Of a stretch of DNA of 13,549 nucleotides, positions 1 to 6,865 are shown in pieces; the stretch's first letter is position 1, and each line of letters begins with the position of its first letter. A program made the position numbers and the translations under genes. The stretch lies in the NCBI GenBank assembly GCA_026713505.1, contig JAPOOH010000342.1, positions 1-13,549 of the forward strand, given 5' to 3'. The notes under the pieces are model-generated. The model was not told where the DNA came from. It worked only from the letters and a program-made list of their open reading frames with translations, and searched no databases. The stretch comes from Chloroflexota bacterium. GTDB taxonomy: Bacteria; Chloroflexota; Dehalococcoidia; Lucifugimonadales; Australimonadaceae.

Positions 1-946
1 GGTGGAAGTCTCCGTTCTCGTCCCGCACGACGTGGCGGGTGAAAGTGGTCTCGCCCGTCACGTCGTCAAGCGTGCCGTCGGGCGTGGGCGTGAAGTAGAT
101 GATGTAGATCTGCGTGTGCGTGTCGTCGATTGGCACGCGGATCTGGAGGTCGATCGGCCACGCCGAGGCTTCCTCGGGCGTTGGGTCGCCCGTTGCGCTG
201 GGCCGTTCGGTGGCGTGCCGGAGGATGTTCGGGAACACGGCCGGGTGGCCCAGCTGCTCCCACTCGATTGCTCCGTCGCCGCCGTACACGCGCCGCTTCA
301 CGATGCCGTACGGGTGCTCCTGGAACATGTAGCGCTCCGGGGCGCGCAACTCCCTCCCGCGGAACTTCCCCTTCTCGATCATCCTGCGCAGGTGCAGATA
401 GTACGTGTGCGACGGGTCCAGCGAGTTCTCCTGGCACTGCAGCCAGTTGCAGTTCAGCAGTTCGTGGACCTCCACGGTGCGGTTCCCGTCCTCGCGGGCG
501 AGCACGTCCCACCTGGGCAGCAGCGGCGCAGGCTGCGGCCCCATGTAGGCGAAGAGCAGGCCGCCCAGCTCCTGCACGGGGTAGGCGGTATGGCGGAAAG
601 CGTCCCTGGTCGTCTCCTGCTTCGGCTCGAAAGGCTGCTCCAGGCAGCGGCCCTCCTCGTTGAACATCCAGCCGTGATATGCGCAGCGGATGCCCTCCTC
701 TTCCATGTACGCGTAGTAGAGCGATGCGCTCCGGTGCGGGCAATGCTCGGCGACCAGCCCGTAGACGCCGCGCAGGTCTCGGTAGGCGACGAGCTGCTCG
801 CCGAGCAGCGTGATGCGCCGCGTCGGTTTCTCCCGGCTTATCTCGCTCGTCGTGCAGATGGGGTGCCAGTACCGTCGGAGCAGGTCGCCCCCTGCCGTCC
901 CGGGACCCACGCTGGTGAACAGTGCATTCTCCTCAGCCGTTAGCAT
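1..946 (-). CDS. Rieske [2Fe-2S] ring-hydroxylating oxygenase, alpha subunit (3' end cut by window edge)
   Basis: Terminal oxygenase component that would use electrons from a reductase to activate O2 at a mononuclear iron and hydroxylate or demethylate an organic, often aromatic, substrate in the cytoplasm. The 315 visible codons contain a complete Rieske site: C69-P-H71-R and C88-A-Y-H91-G-W, 16 residues apart. The beginning of the catalytic domain follows, with an NxLDPSHTYYLH stretch giving the Asp/His ligands expected of the non-haem iron site. The frame is still open at base 1, so the C-terminus (perhaps 50-100 residues for this family) is outside. The start is the ATG at 946, preceded by GGAGG 6 nt upstream. 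It lies inside the 3' end of the permease gene (14-nt overlap), which points to translational coupling in one operon. It resembles the phthalate-4,5-dioxygenase-like, alpha-only class; the substrate is unknown. No ferredoxin or reductase gene is visible. Confidence 0.93.
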   Translation of the reverse strand, partial: MLTAEENALFTSVGPGTAGGDLLRRYWHPICTTSEISREKPTRRITLLGEQLVAYRDLRGVYGLVAEHCPHRSASLYYAYMEEEGIRCAYHGWMFNEEGRCLEQPFEPKQETTRDAFRHTAYPVQELGGLLFAYMGPQPAPLLPRWDVLAREDGNRTVEVHELLNCNWLQCQENSLDPSHTYYLHLRRMIEKGKFRGRELRAPERYMFQEHPYGIVKRRVYGGDGAIEWEQLGHPAVFPNILRHATERPSATGDPTPEEASAWPIDLQIRVPIDDTHTQIYIIYFTPTPDGTLDDVTGETTFTRHVVRDENGDFH

Positions 947-2738
947 GGCTTGCCTCCTGCCGTGCCGGCGCAGCCGACCGCGCGTCCGATCGTTGGGTGT
1001 CGTGGCGCACGCCCAGCCGCAGGCCGAACCTCCGGGCGACCAGTGCGGTGCCCAGGATGATAATGGCGACGAGGATGTTCATCACGCTCGCAGCCTCGCG
1101 CCACCCGTTCATGGCGTATTCCAGGGTTAGGAGGGACATCGTCATCGTTTCTCGCGAGGCCAGCAGGATGATGCTGGCCGTCGTGCCTGCCGCGATGGTG
1201 AAGTTCAGCGTCCCAAGCAGTATCAGCGTTGGCATGAGCAGCCGCAGCCAGATCCGGAAGTACGTGCTCACCCAGCCGGCCCCTGCGATGCGCGCGGCCT
1301 CCTCCATCTCGAATCCCACCTGGACGATGGCCGACTTGGATATGTTCACGCCGGTCGTGTTCCCCTGCAGGATGACCACGATGAGCAGCGCCCAGATGGT
1401 GGCGTACAGGAAGGAGATCACGGGGGTCCCGAGGAACACCATGAGCAGACCCAGCGACGTGAGCATGCCCGGTATAGCCGCCGACACCCAGATGATGGAG
1501 TCGAGCAACCAGCGGCCCCGCCACCGCGTGCGCACGAGGATGTAGCCGACCATGGAGAAGAGGACCGGACTGAGGAGGGCCGTTGTGAACGACAGGATGA
1601 GGGTCGTGCGGATCGCTATGAAGAAGACCTCCTCTCCGAACACGAACCGCCAGTTGTCCAGCGTGAAGGCTCCTTCCACGTTGAAAAACCCCGTCCGCCA
1701 CATGAAGCTGCCCAGCAGCAGCGCGGCCACGGGTACGAACGTCAGGAGCGCGTGCAGGGTCCCGATCGCCCCCACCACCGGCCATTTGAAGCGGCCCAGG
1801 TCCACGAGCCCAGGCTTGAACCCGCTTGCGATCGTCGTATACCGGCGGCGCTGCAGTATCCAGCGTTGTATAGGGATGATGAACGCGAGCACGACCAGCG
1901 TCACCGAAGCGAGCACGGTCGCCTGTCCGTAGAGCGGGGGCTCGTGCAGCCTCACCTGCTCGAATATCAACGTCGAGTAGACGAAGAAGCCGATGGGCAC
2001 GCCGAGCAGCAACTCCGTCTCGAACGACTGGAAGATGCGCATCAGCTGGAGGGCCGTCACCAGGGCGATGGGGGCGATCATGAGGGGGACCGTTACCTTG
2101 ATCATCGTCCTGAGGTTGGAGGCGCCCCCGACCCGTGCCGCCTCCTCAAGCGCCGAGTCCATGTTGCGGAACGCGGGCGTGAGCAGCATGACCTTCAGGG
2201 CGATGCCGTTGCCCATCAGGCCCGTCCAGACGATGCCCGCGACGCTGAAGATGTCGAACACCGGGCCGTTGATGAACGGCAACTGCCTGAGTACCAGGTT
2301 GATATACCCGAGGTCGGGGTCGAGCAGGAGTATCCAGGCGACGGCCCCGCCCGGTGTGACGTAGGCCACCCAGAAGAAGAACTCCAGGCTGTGGCTGAAC
2401 GGCAGCTTGGTGCGGGCGAGCGCCCATGCGATGGCGATGGAAGCCGGCATCGCGATGAAGAACTGGAGGCCCCACACCATGAACGTGTTCCAGATCGCTT
2501 CGGGGATGCGTCCGTCGTTGAACCCGGTGCGCCAGTTATCGAGCCCCCAGATGCGCTCGCCGATGAACATCTCGGGCGCCATGTTGAAGCTCATGATGAA
2601 GATGACGCCCACCGGCCAGATGAGGAAAAAGCCCAGCACGATGATGACGGCCGCCATGATGAACGTGCTGCGCTCCGAGCGGAGTCTGTTCTGCAGGCGG
2701 GAAAGGAAGGGCGTTCGGCTCCCGGCTATGCCCAACAT
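933..2738 (-). CDS. ABC transporter permease, fused two-domain, iron(III)/FbpB type
   Basis: Inner-membrane channel of a binding-protein-dependent importer. The 601-residue length and two copies of the permease signature show a fusion of two transmembrane domains, as in FbpB/SfuB-type iron permeases, so one polypeptide makes the whole pore. The EAA loops that dock the ATPase are EEAARVGGASNLRT.. (about residues 198-218) and EEAARIAGAGWVST.. (about 479-503). Hydrophobic segments include about 26-50, 88-107, 119-139, 274-290, 320-344, 374-402, 412-436, 441-457, 504-526 and 550-567. A charged linker around 291-318 joins the halves. The start is the ATG at 2738; upstream is only a distant GAGGGG (12 nt), suggesting modest or coupled translation. 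The gene lies between its likely binding protein (upstream) and the Rieske oxygenase (overlapping downstream). The ATPase is not in the window. The substrate could be ferric iron or an organic solute. Confidence 0.93.
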   Translation of the reverse strand: MLGIAGSRTPFLSRLQNRLRSERSTFIMAAVIIVLGFFLIWPVGVIFIMSFNMAPEMFIGERIWGLDNWRTGFNDGRIPEAIWNTFMVWGLQFFIAMPASIAIAWALARTKLPFSHSLEFFFWVAYVTPGGAVAWILLLDPDLGYINLVLRQLPFINGPVFDIFSVAGIVWTGLMGNGIALKVMLLTPAFRNMDSALEEAARVGGASNLRTMIKVTVPLMIAPIALVTALQLMRIFQSFETELLLGVPIGFFVYSTLIFEQVRLHEPPLYGQATVLASVTLVVLAFIIPIQRWILQRRRYTTIASGFKPGLVDLGRFKWPVVGAIGTLHALLTFVPVAALLLGSFMWRTGFFNVEGAFTLDNWRFVFGEEVFFIAIRTTLILSFTTALLSPVLFSMVGYILVRTRWRGRWLLDSIIWVSAAIPGMLTSLGLLMVFLGTPVISFLYATIWALLIVVILQGNTTGVNISKSAIVQVGFEMEEAARIAGAGWVSTYFRIWLRLLMPTLILLGTLNFTIAAGTTASIILLASRETMTMSLLTLEYAMNGWREAASVMNILVAIIILGTALVARRFGLRLGVRHDTQRSDARSAAPARQEASHANG

Positions 2739-2808
2739 CGTGGTCTACGTCCCCTCACCATTCCGTCTTTCCTGGCGCTGATTGGCTGCCTGATGGTAGC
2801 AGGGCGCC

Positions 2809-2841
2809 GGGCTCCGCGTCGTTCACTGCGGCGCGGAGCCC
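2809..2841 (-). terminator. Intercistronic hairpin between binding protein and permease
   Basis: A perfect 10-bp inverted repeat (GGGCTCCGCG / CGCGGAGCCC) extends inward by a T-G wobble and two further pairs, for 13 pairs around a 7-nt loop. It begins 12 nt after the binding-protein stop codon and ends about 70 nt before the permease start. No T-run follows it on the minus strand. It may be a leaky terminator or a 3' stabiliser that lets the binding protein be made in excess of the membrane protein, as is common in such operons (inference). Confidence 0.6.
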
Positions 2842-2853
2842 CGGTTGTGCGGT

Positions 2854-4182
2854 CTAGCGAGTCTCTTCGTAGATCCTCGTGGCGAATTCCAGCGCTTCGT
2901 CTCTCTTGGCGAGCACCACTGGGTCGGCGATCAGGATCACGTAGGAGACGCCTTCCTTGCGTCGGTCTTGCTCCCTGGTGGAACCCACAGGGATGTCGTC
3001 GGTCCGCAGCGTCGGGTTCTGGAACCGGTAGGGGTCGTCTTGCCAGACAGTCTGGCCCTCGCGGGAGAGCAGCCAGTTGACGTAGAGCTGGGCCGCGTTG
3101 GGGTTGGGCCTGCGGTTCAGTACGGCCACGTTGTTGCTGCTGCCCGACGGGGAGATCGTCTTGATGGAGGCGATGTCGATGTCAGGCTCGGCGAGGGGGA
3201 GGCCCTTCTCCACCAGGTCGTCGGGGTCCTGTGTCCCCAGTCCGCCGTGGAGGGCGTGGTACTTGCCCTGAACCAGTCCGTTCACCATCCCGAGCGTGTC
3301 TGAAGTGAAGGTCACGTCCATCTCCCTGATGAACCGCTCGAGGAATTCGGGACCGAAGTCCGGGTGGATGTACATCTCGAAATAGGTGCCGCCGGCGCCT
3401 CCAACGTTCGGGGGCTGCATGGCGATGACGCCCTTCCAACGCGGGTCGAAGATCTCCTCGACGGAGCGCGGCAACTCGTCGTACGCCACCAGGTCGGTGT
3501 TGTACCAGGCGGGGAAGCGCTCGACGTCCGCGACGCCGTTCCAGAGGAATATCTTGTCCTGGTCGGGGTCGGCGTAGTGGTGCTGGTTGTTGAGCCAGAG
3601 GGACTCGTCAACCACATCGGGGTGGATGAGCAGCGGCTTGATGGGGTCGTAGGCGCCGTTGGGGATCAGCCGCGTGTTCCCGGAGGTGGGCCCGACGTGG
3701 ACCACGTCCGCCGTGTAACGGCCGTTGCCGCGCTCGGCGAGCAGGCGGTTCGCCTGGTCGGTGCCGGAACCGCGGCCCACGACAACCTTGATGCCGTACT
3801 TGTTCTGGAAAAACTCGATGTGATTCCTCATGCCGACGGACGCGCTGCCCCCGGCGATGATGACCAGTTCACCCTCGGCCTGGGCGGCTTGGATGAGCGC
3901 GTTCCACCTGGCGTCGAAACTCGGGTCCGGAGTAGGAGTCGGCGCGGGTGTGGCCGTGGGAGGTTGCACGAATGGTTCCTCGCCCGGCCTCAACGTGGGC
4001 GTGGGGAGGGGTGTGGGGGTCGCCACTCCTGGCAGGGGTGTGGGTGTCGGAAGCAACACCGCGGTGGGCGTTGCCGTGGCTTCGCCTCGTGGCGTCGGCG
4101 TTGCTTCGGCCCCACAGGCCGTCACAGGCAATGCGAGCATGATTGCTACGATCGCTGCGAGGAAGAGATGCTTGCGATTCAT
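2854..4182 (-). CDS. ABC transporter substrate-binding lipoprotein (family 1, iron-type COG1840-like)
   Basis: Cell-surface or periplasmic receptor that captures the solute for the downstream permease. The 442-residue protein starts at the ATG at 4182, chosen because GGGAGG lies 8 nt upstream and a lipoprotein signal follows at once: basic MNRKH, hydrophobic core, then P-V-T-A-C23 as lipobox. Residues 26-88 are a Thr-Pro-rich, low-complexity linker with repeated PTPTP units, which holds the receptor away from the membrane. The folded domain begins near residue 89 (FDARWNALIQAAQAEGELVI..), typical of family 1 solute-binding proteins. A late segment, NPNAAQLYVNWLLSREGQ, matches the conserved C-terminal helix of this family. 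It contains no adjacent Tyr-Tyr pair as used by FbpA to hold ferric iron, so iron binding is doubtful. First gene of the minus-strand operon. The frame stays open far upstream, but that extension lacks any start signal. Confidence 0.9.
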   Translation of the reverse strand: MNRKHLFLAAIVAIMLALPVTACGAEATPTPRGEATATPTAVLLPTPTPLPGVATPTPLPTPTLRPGEEPFVQPPTATPAPTPTPDPSFDARWNALIQAAQAEGELVIIAGGSASVGMRNHIEFFQNKYGIKVVVGRGSGTDQANRLLAERGNGRYTADVVHVGPTSGNTRLIPNGAYDPIKPLLIHPDVVDESLWLNNQHHYADPDQDKIFLWNGVADVERFPAWYNTDLVAYDELPRSVEEIFDPRWKGVIAMQPPNVGGAGGTYFEMYIHPDFGPEFLERFIREMDVTFTSDTLGMVNGLVQGKYHALHGGLGTQDPDDLVEKGLPLAEPDIDIASIKTISPSGSSNNVAVLNRRPNPNAAQLYVNWLLSREGQTVWQDDPYRFQNPTLRTDDIPVGSTREQDRRKEGVSYVILIADPVVLAKRDEALEFATRIYEETR

Positions 4183-4285
4183 GGACCGGACCTCCCTGCT
4201 GTTCCCAGACTGGCGGTCCTCTCGGACCTGCTGCGTTGGGTGCGGGCTCCGTCGCCGGAGCTGCAACTTGCGCATTCGCGTCGCG

Positions 4286-4314
4286 AGCCTAGCCGGGCTG
4301 GTGGCTCCTGTCAA
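4286..4314 (-). promoter_or_regulatory. Sigma70-type promoter for the ABC transporter/Rieske operon
   Basis: On the minus strand a perfect -35 TTGACA (4314-4309) is followed by a 17-nt spacer and TAGGCT (4291-4286), a TAnnnT -10. Transcription would begin near 4279, giving a leader of about 97 nt before the ATG at 4182. Seen by eye; no expression evidence. Confidence 0.6.
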
Positions 4315-4495
4315 ATCCCGGCTCGGCATTTCGCTGCATTCCGTCGTATGATAGGGTACGCGCGATGCGAAACTACACATGGGGTCTCGGTTTACCGGGA
4401 TTCCGAAAATCGGTCGGCTGAACGATGGGAGTACGTACAGGAACGCCGGAAGCACAGAGGCTGTCGTCACTGCGGACCCACGCCCCGTCGGCCGC

Positions 4496-4525
4496 TTGAC
4501 AGACACGCCAGAGCAATGGTCTGCT
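4496..4525 (+). promoter_or_regulatory. Candidate promoter for the collagen-like lipoprotein gene
   Basis: A perfect TTGACA (4496-4501) lies 18 nt from TCTGCT (4520-4525), which matches only three of six -10 positions. Predicted transcription starts near 4532, about 40 nt before the ATG at 4573. The -35 is convincing, the -10 weak. Confidence 0.4.
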
Positions 4526-4572
4526 TCCGGCGACCTGAGCCGTCGCCAACGGGTCCGAGAGAAGGGGGTTCC

Positions 4573-5274
4573 ATGAAGCAAATCTTCACCGCCAGAGGCA
4601 TGGGCCTGGTCCTGCTGTTCTCCATCGCTGCGCTGCTGGCCATGGCGTGTACCGGTCCTGCCGGCTCGGAAGGCCCCGAGGGCCCTCCCGGACCGCCCGG
4701 TGCGCCGGGTCAGCACGGTCAGGAAGGACAACCCGGCCAACACGGCAGCCCCGGACAACACGGAGCGCAGGGGGCTGACGGCCCTCCCGGCCCCCAGGGA
4801 CCTCAAGGCCCCACAGGCCCGGCTGGCCCTCCGGGCTCTGACGCCCTCAAATCGGCCGTCAGCTTCGCGGTCTATCCGCCGGTCATGAACTGGCCGGGCC
4901 GGGAGCGCAGCAGGGGCGTCTGGTTCGTGGGCGCCGGACTGGAGCCCGGTCAGTGGTTCGACATCCAGGTCCAGCCCGGCGGTGAGGCAGTGACCTTCCT
5001 GCTGTTTGGGGACGAGGAGGGCCCGGCGCTGCGTCAGGCAAACTCCGACGGGGCGTTCGCCCTGGGCCTGCCCATCGACGGCAGGGACGGTCGTCTCCTC
5101 GGCGCCTCGGTCCTGGAGGAGTTCCAGGTCATCACCGTCCGCCTCCTCGACGCGGACAGTCGTGCAGTGCTCGCGACTGCTCATTGGGTGTTGTGCGACG
5201 GCGGCGAGACGGAAGCGCAGCTGTGCTCCGTTGCCGAGGACCCCATCGACACAGGCCGGGTGACGCGTCCGTGA
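4573..5274 (+). CDS. Collagen-like (Gly-X-Y repeat) lipoprotein
   Basis: A 233-residue predicted surface lipoprotein of unknown function. The ATG at 4573 has AAGGGGG a few nt upstream and opens a signal peptide (MKQIFTARG, hydrophobic core, L-A-M-A-C26 lipobox). From Gly28 to Asp90 there are 21 Gly-X-Y triplets without interruption, rich in GPP, GPQ and GQH, so this part can form a collagen triple helix, implying a trimer. The remaining ~143 residues (about 91-233) look like a compact globular domain with no family I recognise; two Cys near the C-terminus (in VLCDGG and AQLCSV) could form a disulfide. The gene stands alone, divergent from the transporter operon and followed by a strong hairpin. 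Bacterial collagen-like proteins of this layout are usually surface stalks or adhesins; that role is inferred here. Repeat length may vary between strains. Confidence 0.9.
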   Translation: MKQIFTARGMGLVLLFSIAALLAMACTGPAGSEGPEGPPGPPGAPGQHGQEGQPGQHGSPGQHGAQGADGPPGPQGPQGPTGPAGPPGSDALKSAVSFAVYPPVMNWPGRERSRGVWFVGAGLEPGQWFDIQVQPGGEAVTFLLFGDEEGPALRQANSDGAFALGLPIDGRDGRLLGASVLEEFQVITVRLLDADSRAVLATAHWVLCDGGETEAQLCSVAEDPIDTGRVTRP

Positions 5275-5302
5275 TGAGGCCGTGTTGACGACGATACCGC
5301 AC

Positions 5303-5333
5303 GAAGCGAGCTCCACCTTGTGGGGCTCGCTTC
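5303..5333 (+). terminator. Hairpin terminator after the collagen-like gene
   Basis: GAAGCGAGC (5303-5311) pairs with GCTCGCTTC (5325-5333). Inside, a T-G wobble and CCAC/GTGG continue the stem to 14 pairs around a 3-nt CTT loop. It begins 28 nt after the stop codon. There is no clear T-run, so it may act as a factor-assisted terminator or a 3' end stabiliser. Confidence 0.65.
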
Positions 5334-5350
5334 ATGTTGCGCCACTTTGA

Positions 5351-5379
5351 TTGACACTCCGGGTGGAGCTTCTTACGCT
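5351..5379 (+). promoter_or_regulatory. Sigma70-type promoter for the bicupin gene
   Basis: TTGACA (5351-5356), a 17-nt spacer and TACGCT (5374-5379) form a strong promoter candidate with the same -35 and spacing as the one at 4286-4314. Predicted start is near 5386, giving about 50 nt of leader with AGGAGG just before the ATG at 5437. Confidence 0.6.
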
Positions 5380-5436
5380 CGCCCTTTGGCAGAGCGTCGG
5401 CAGATCGGGAGAGCGCAGGCATAACAGGAGGCACAC

Positions 5437-6555
5437 ATGACGAACGCGAACGACCAGCAGCAAGCCCCGGCCAACCCCTATCGCCGCCCCTCCGCCTACG
5501 AGGAGTGGATCAAGGACACGGGCCTTCCCATCCACCGGGGGTACTTCATAGATGACGTGCGGACCGTTGAGGTGGCCCCGTGGGATGAGCGCGGCTGCAG
5601 CGCCGCATTCCTCGTCCTGGCGGGCCAGGAAGGCGTAACCGAGGCGCGCGTTACCGAGATCGCGCCCGCCACGACGCTCCCGCCCCACCGGTTCGCGCTC
5701 GACGAGGTGGTCTACGTCGCCGAGGGGCGCGGGATGACCACGATCTGGGCGGGTGACGGGCCGAAGCGCACCTTCGAGTGGGGCAAGCACAGCATGTTCA
5801 TCGTGCCGCGCGGCTACCATCACCAGCTTGCCAACTCAAGCGGCTCCCAGCGCGTCCGGCTCCTGCACTACAACTACCTGCCCATCTCCATGAGCATCGT
5901 ACCGGACCCGAAGTTCTTCTTCGACAACGACTTCGTCAACACCGAAATCATGGGCGAGGGCGACCTCTACTCCGAGGCAACCTCGACCCCCGTCGATCAC
6001 CCCAGGGGCCAGGGCCGCGTCATCTGGAACGGACGCTTCTTCCCGGACATGCTTGCCTGGGACAAGCTGCACACCTATCAGGAGCGCGGGGCCGGCGGCC
6101 ACCGCGTGGGCGTCATGTTCCCCGGCTCCACCATGTGGAGCCACATGTCAGTGTTCCCGTCCCGCACCTACAAGAAGGGCCACCGCCACGGCCCCGGCGT
6201 GGTGATCGTGATCCCGGGCGGCGAGGGCTACTCCATCATGTGGCCCGAGGGCGGCGAGCGGGTCGTGATTCCATGGGCGGAGGGCAGCGTTTTCGTGCCT
6301 CCCAACCGGTGGTTCCACCAGCACTTCAACATCGGTGAGACCCCCGCGCGCTACCTCGCGTTCCACGCCCCGCGCGGCACGGGACAGAGTGAGCGGGTCC
6401 AGTATCAGAACGACCAGATCGAGTACCCGGAGGAAGACCCCTGGGTCAGGCAGAAGTTCGAGGCCGAACTCGCTGAACGGAACCTCACCAGCCTCATGCC
6501 GGAAAGGGCCTACCTCGACAGGGAATACCAGTTCGCCTATGAGGAGGAGGACTGA
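5437..6555 (+). CDS. Bicupin (double-stranded beta-helix) protein, possible dioxygenase or isomerase
   Basis: A 372-residue cytoplasmic protein with two cupin barrels, a layout shared with gentisate dioxygenase-like and related ring-cleavage or isomerase families; the reaction here is unknown. The ATG at 5437 has AGGAGG 5 nt upstream. Cupin 1 (about residues 55-145) has H84-R-F86 with E90, and the second motif VPRGYH128-H129-QLAN. Cupin 2 (about 222-312) has H249-R-H251 and the second motif VPPNRWFH294-QHFN298. Each site seems to lack one usual ligand: Phe replaces the second His in cupin 1, and Val sits where Glu is expected in cupin 2. A charged tail (about 316-372) ends the protein. It has its own promoter and follows the hairpin of the collagen-like gene, so it is probably monocistronic. 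The family is clear; the substrate cannot be assigned. Confidence 0.88.
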   Translation: MTNANDQQQAPANPYRRPSAYEEWIKDTGLPIHRGYFIDDVRTVEVAPWDERGCSAAFLVLAGQEGVTEARVTEIAPATTLPPHRFALDEVVYVAEGRGMTTIWAGDGPKRTFEWGKHSMFIVPRGYHHQLANSSGSQRVRLLHYNYLPISMSIVPDPKFFFDNDFVNTEIMGEGDLYSEATSTPVDHPRGQGRVIWNGRFFPDMLAWDKLHTYQERGAGGHRVGVMFPGSTMWSHMSVFPSRTYKKGHRHGPGVVIVIPGGEGYSIMWPEGGERVVIPWAEGSVFVPPNRWFHQHFNIGETPARYLAFHAPRGTGQSERVQYQNDQIEYPEEDPWVRQKFEAELAERNLTSLMPERAYLDREYQFAYEEED

Positions 6556-6589
6556 CCGGCAGGCGGCGTGTCTGAACGGCTACGGTCCC

Positions 6590-6736
6590 TCACATCCCGA
6601 ACAGGATGAACTTGACCGCCGCCGCGACGTCCGCCTCCAGCTTCACCAAGGTGGACTTGATGCTCGGCGTGTTGGTGTACATGTCGGCGTACATCTGCCG
6701 CGTCATCTCCTCGACGCTCATGCCCTGTGTGCTCAT
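6590..6736 (-). CDS. Possible small protein (48 aa), unknown
   Basis: A short frame from the ATG at 6736 would give a 48-residue acidic, Met-rich peptide beginning MSTQGMSVEEMTRQMYADMY and ending in a hydrophobic tail (AAAVKFILFGM). It lies convergent to the bicupin gene in an otherwise empty stretch. No good ribosome-binding site is visible, only a weak GGAA, and a second in-frame ATG is five codons in. The composition looks like real protein rather than GC-rich noise, with a plausible amphipathic helix. It could also be the 3' remnant of a longer gene. I do not recognise it. Confidence 0.35.
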   Translation of the reverse strand: MSTQGMSVEEMTRQMYADMYTNTPSIKSTLVKLEADVAAAVKFILFGM

Positions 6737-6826
6737 CGCTGTTCCGTCTGGCGGAGGGTTCCAGTCGCACTGCTGCAATGATGCAAGCGTTGCACCGGCA
6801 TAGGCAAGCCCTTGGTGACGCACGCA

Positions 6827-6835
6827 TGTTATACT
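6827..6835 (+). promoter_or_regulatory. Extended -10 promoter of toxin-antitoxin cassette A
   Basis: TGTTATACT is an extended -10 (TGn plus TATACT) with no matching -35. Its end lies 30 nt before the antitoxin ATG, exactly the spacing seen in cassette B, where the same element reads TGCTATACT. Conservation between the paralogous cassettes supports function. Antitoxin or toxin-antitoxin complex binding here would be the usual autoregulation, but no clear operator palindrome was found. Confidence 0.6.
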
Positions 6836-6865
6836 GACCGGCACGACCCACATGGAGTGAATGCC

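Larger units (their letters stand above)
4183..4572. other. Divergent intergenic region (390 bp)
   Basis: This gap separates the leftward transporter operon from the rightward collagen-like gene. It holds one good minus-strand promoter (4286-4314), a weaker plus-strand candidate (4496-4525) and a ribosome-binding site for each flanking gene. Long frames cross it on both strands, but they have no start signals and look like chance frames in GC-rich DNA. Nothing else was recognised between about 4320 and 4490. Confidence 0.6.

Noticed and set aside
1752..3080. 442-codon plus-strand frame
   Set aside because: It is antisense to the permease and binding-protein genes, with highly charged repetitive composition and no start signals.
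3940..4110. Tandem repeat rich in GTGG/GGTGT
   Set aside because: It is explained by the Thr-Pro codons of the lipoprotein linker read on the other strand.
3364..4572. Long plus-strand frame leading into the collagen-like gene
   Set aside because: It is antisense to the binding protein. The signal peptide and ribosome-binding site at 4573 define the real start.
4654..4842. CRISPR-like or tandem DNA repeat
   Set aside because: The periodicity is 9 nt and comes from Gly-X-Y codons of the collagen-like gene, not from spaced repeats.
4183..5316. N-terminal extension of the substrate-binding protein in an 820-codon open frame on the minus strand
   Set aside because: The frame is open by chance in GC-rich DNA. 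The lipoprotein signal and GGGAGG at the ATG at 4182 fix the true start, and the extension runs antisense through the collagen-like gene.
6606..6803. Plus-strand 65-codon frame
   Set aside because: It has no ribosome-binding site, no recognisable composition, and overlaps the better minus-strand small frame and the cassette A upstream region.
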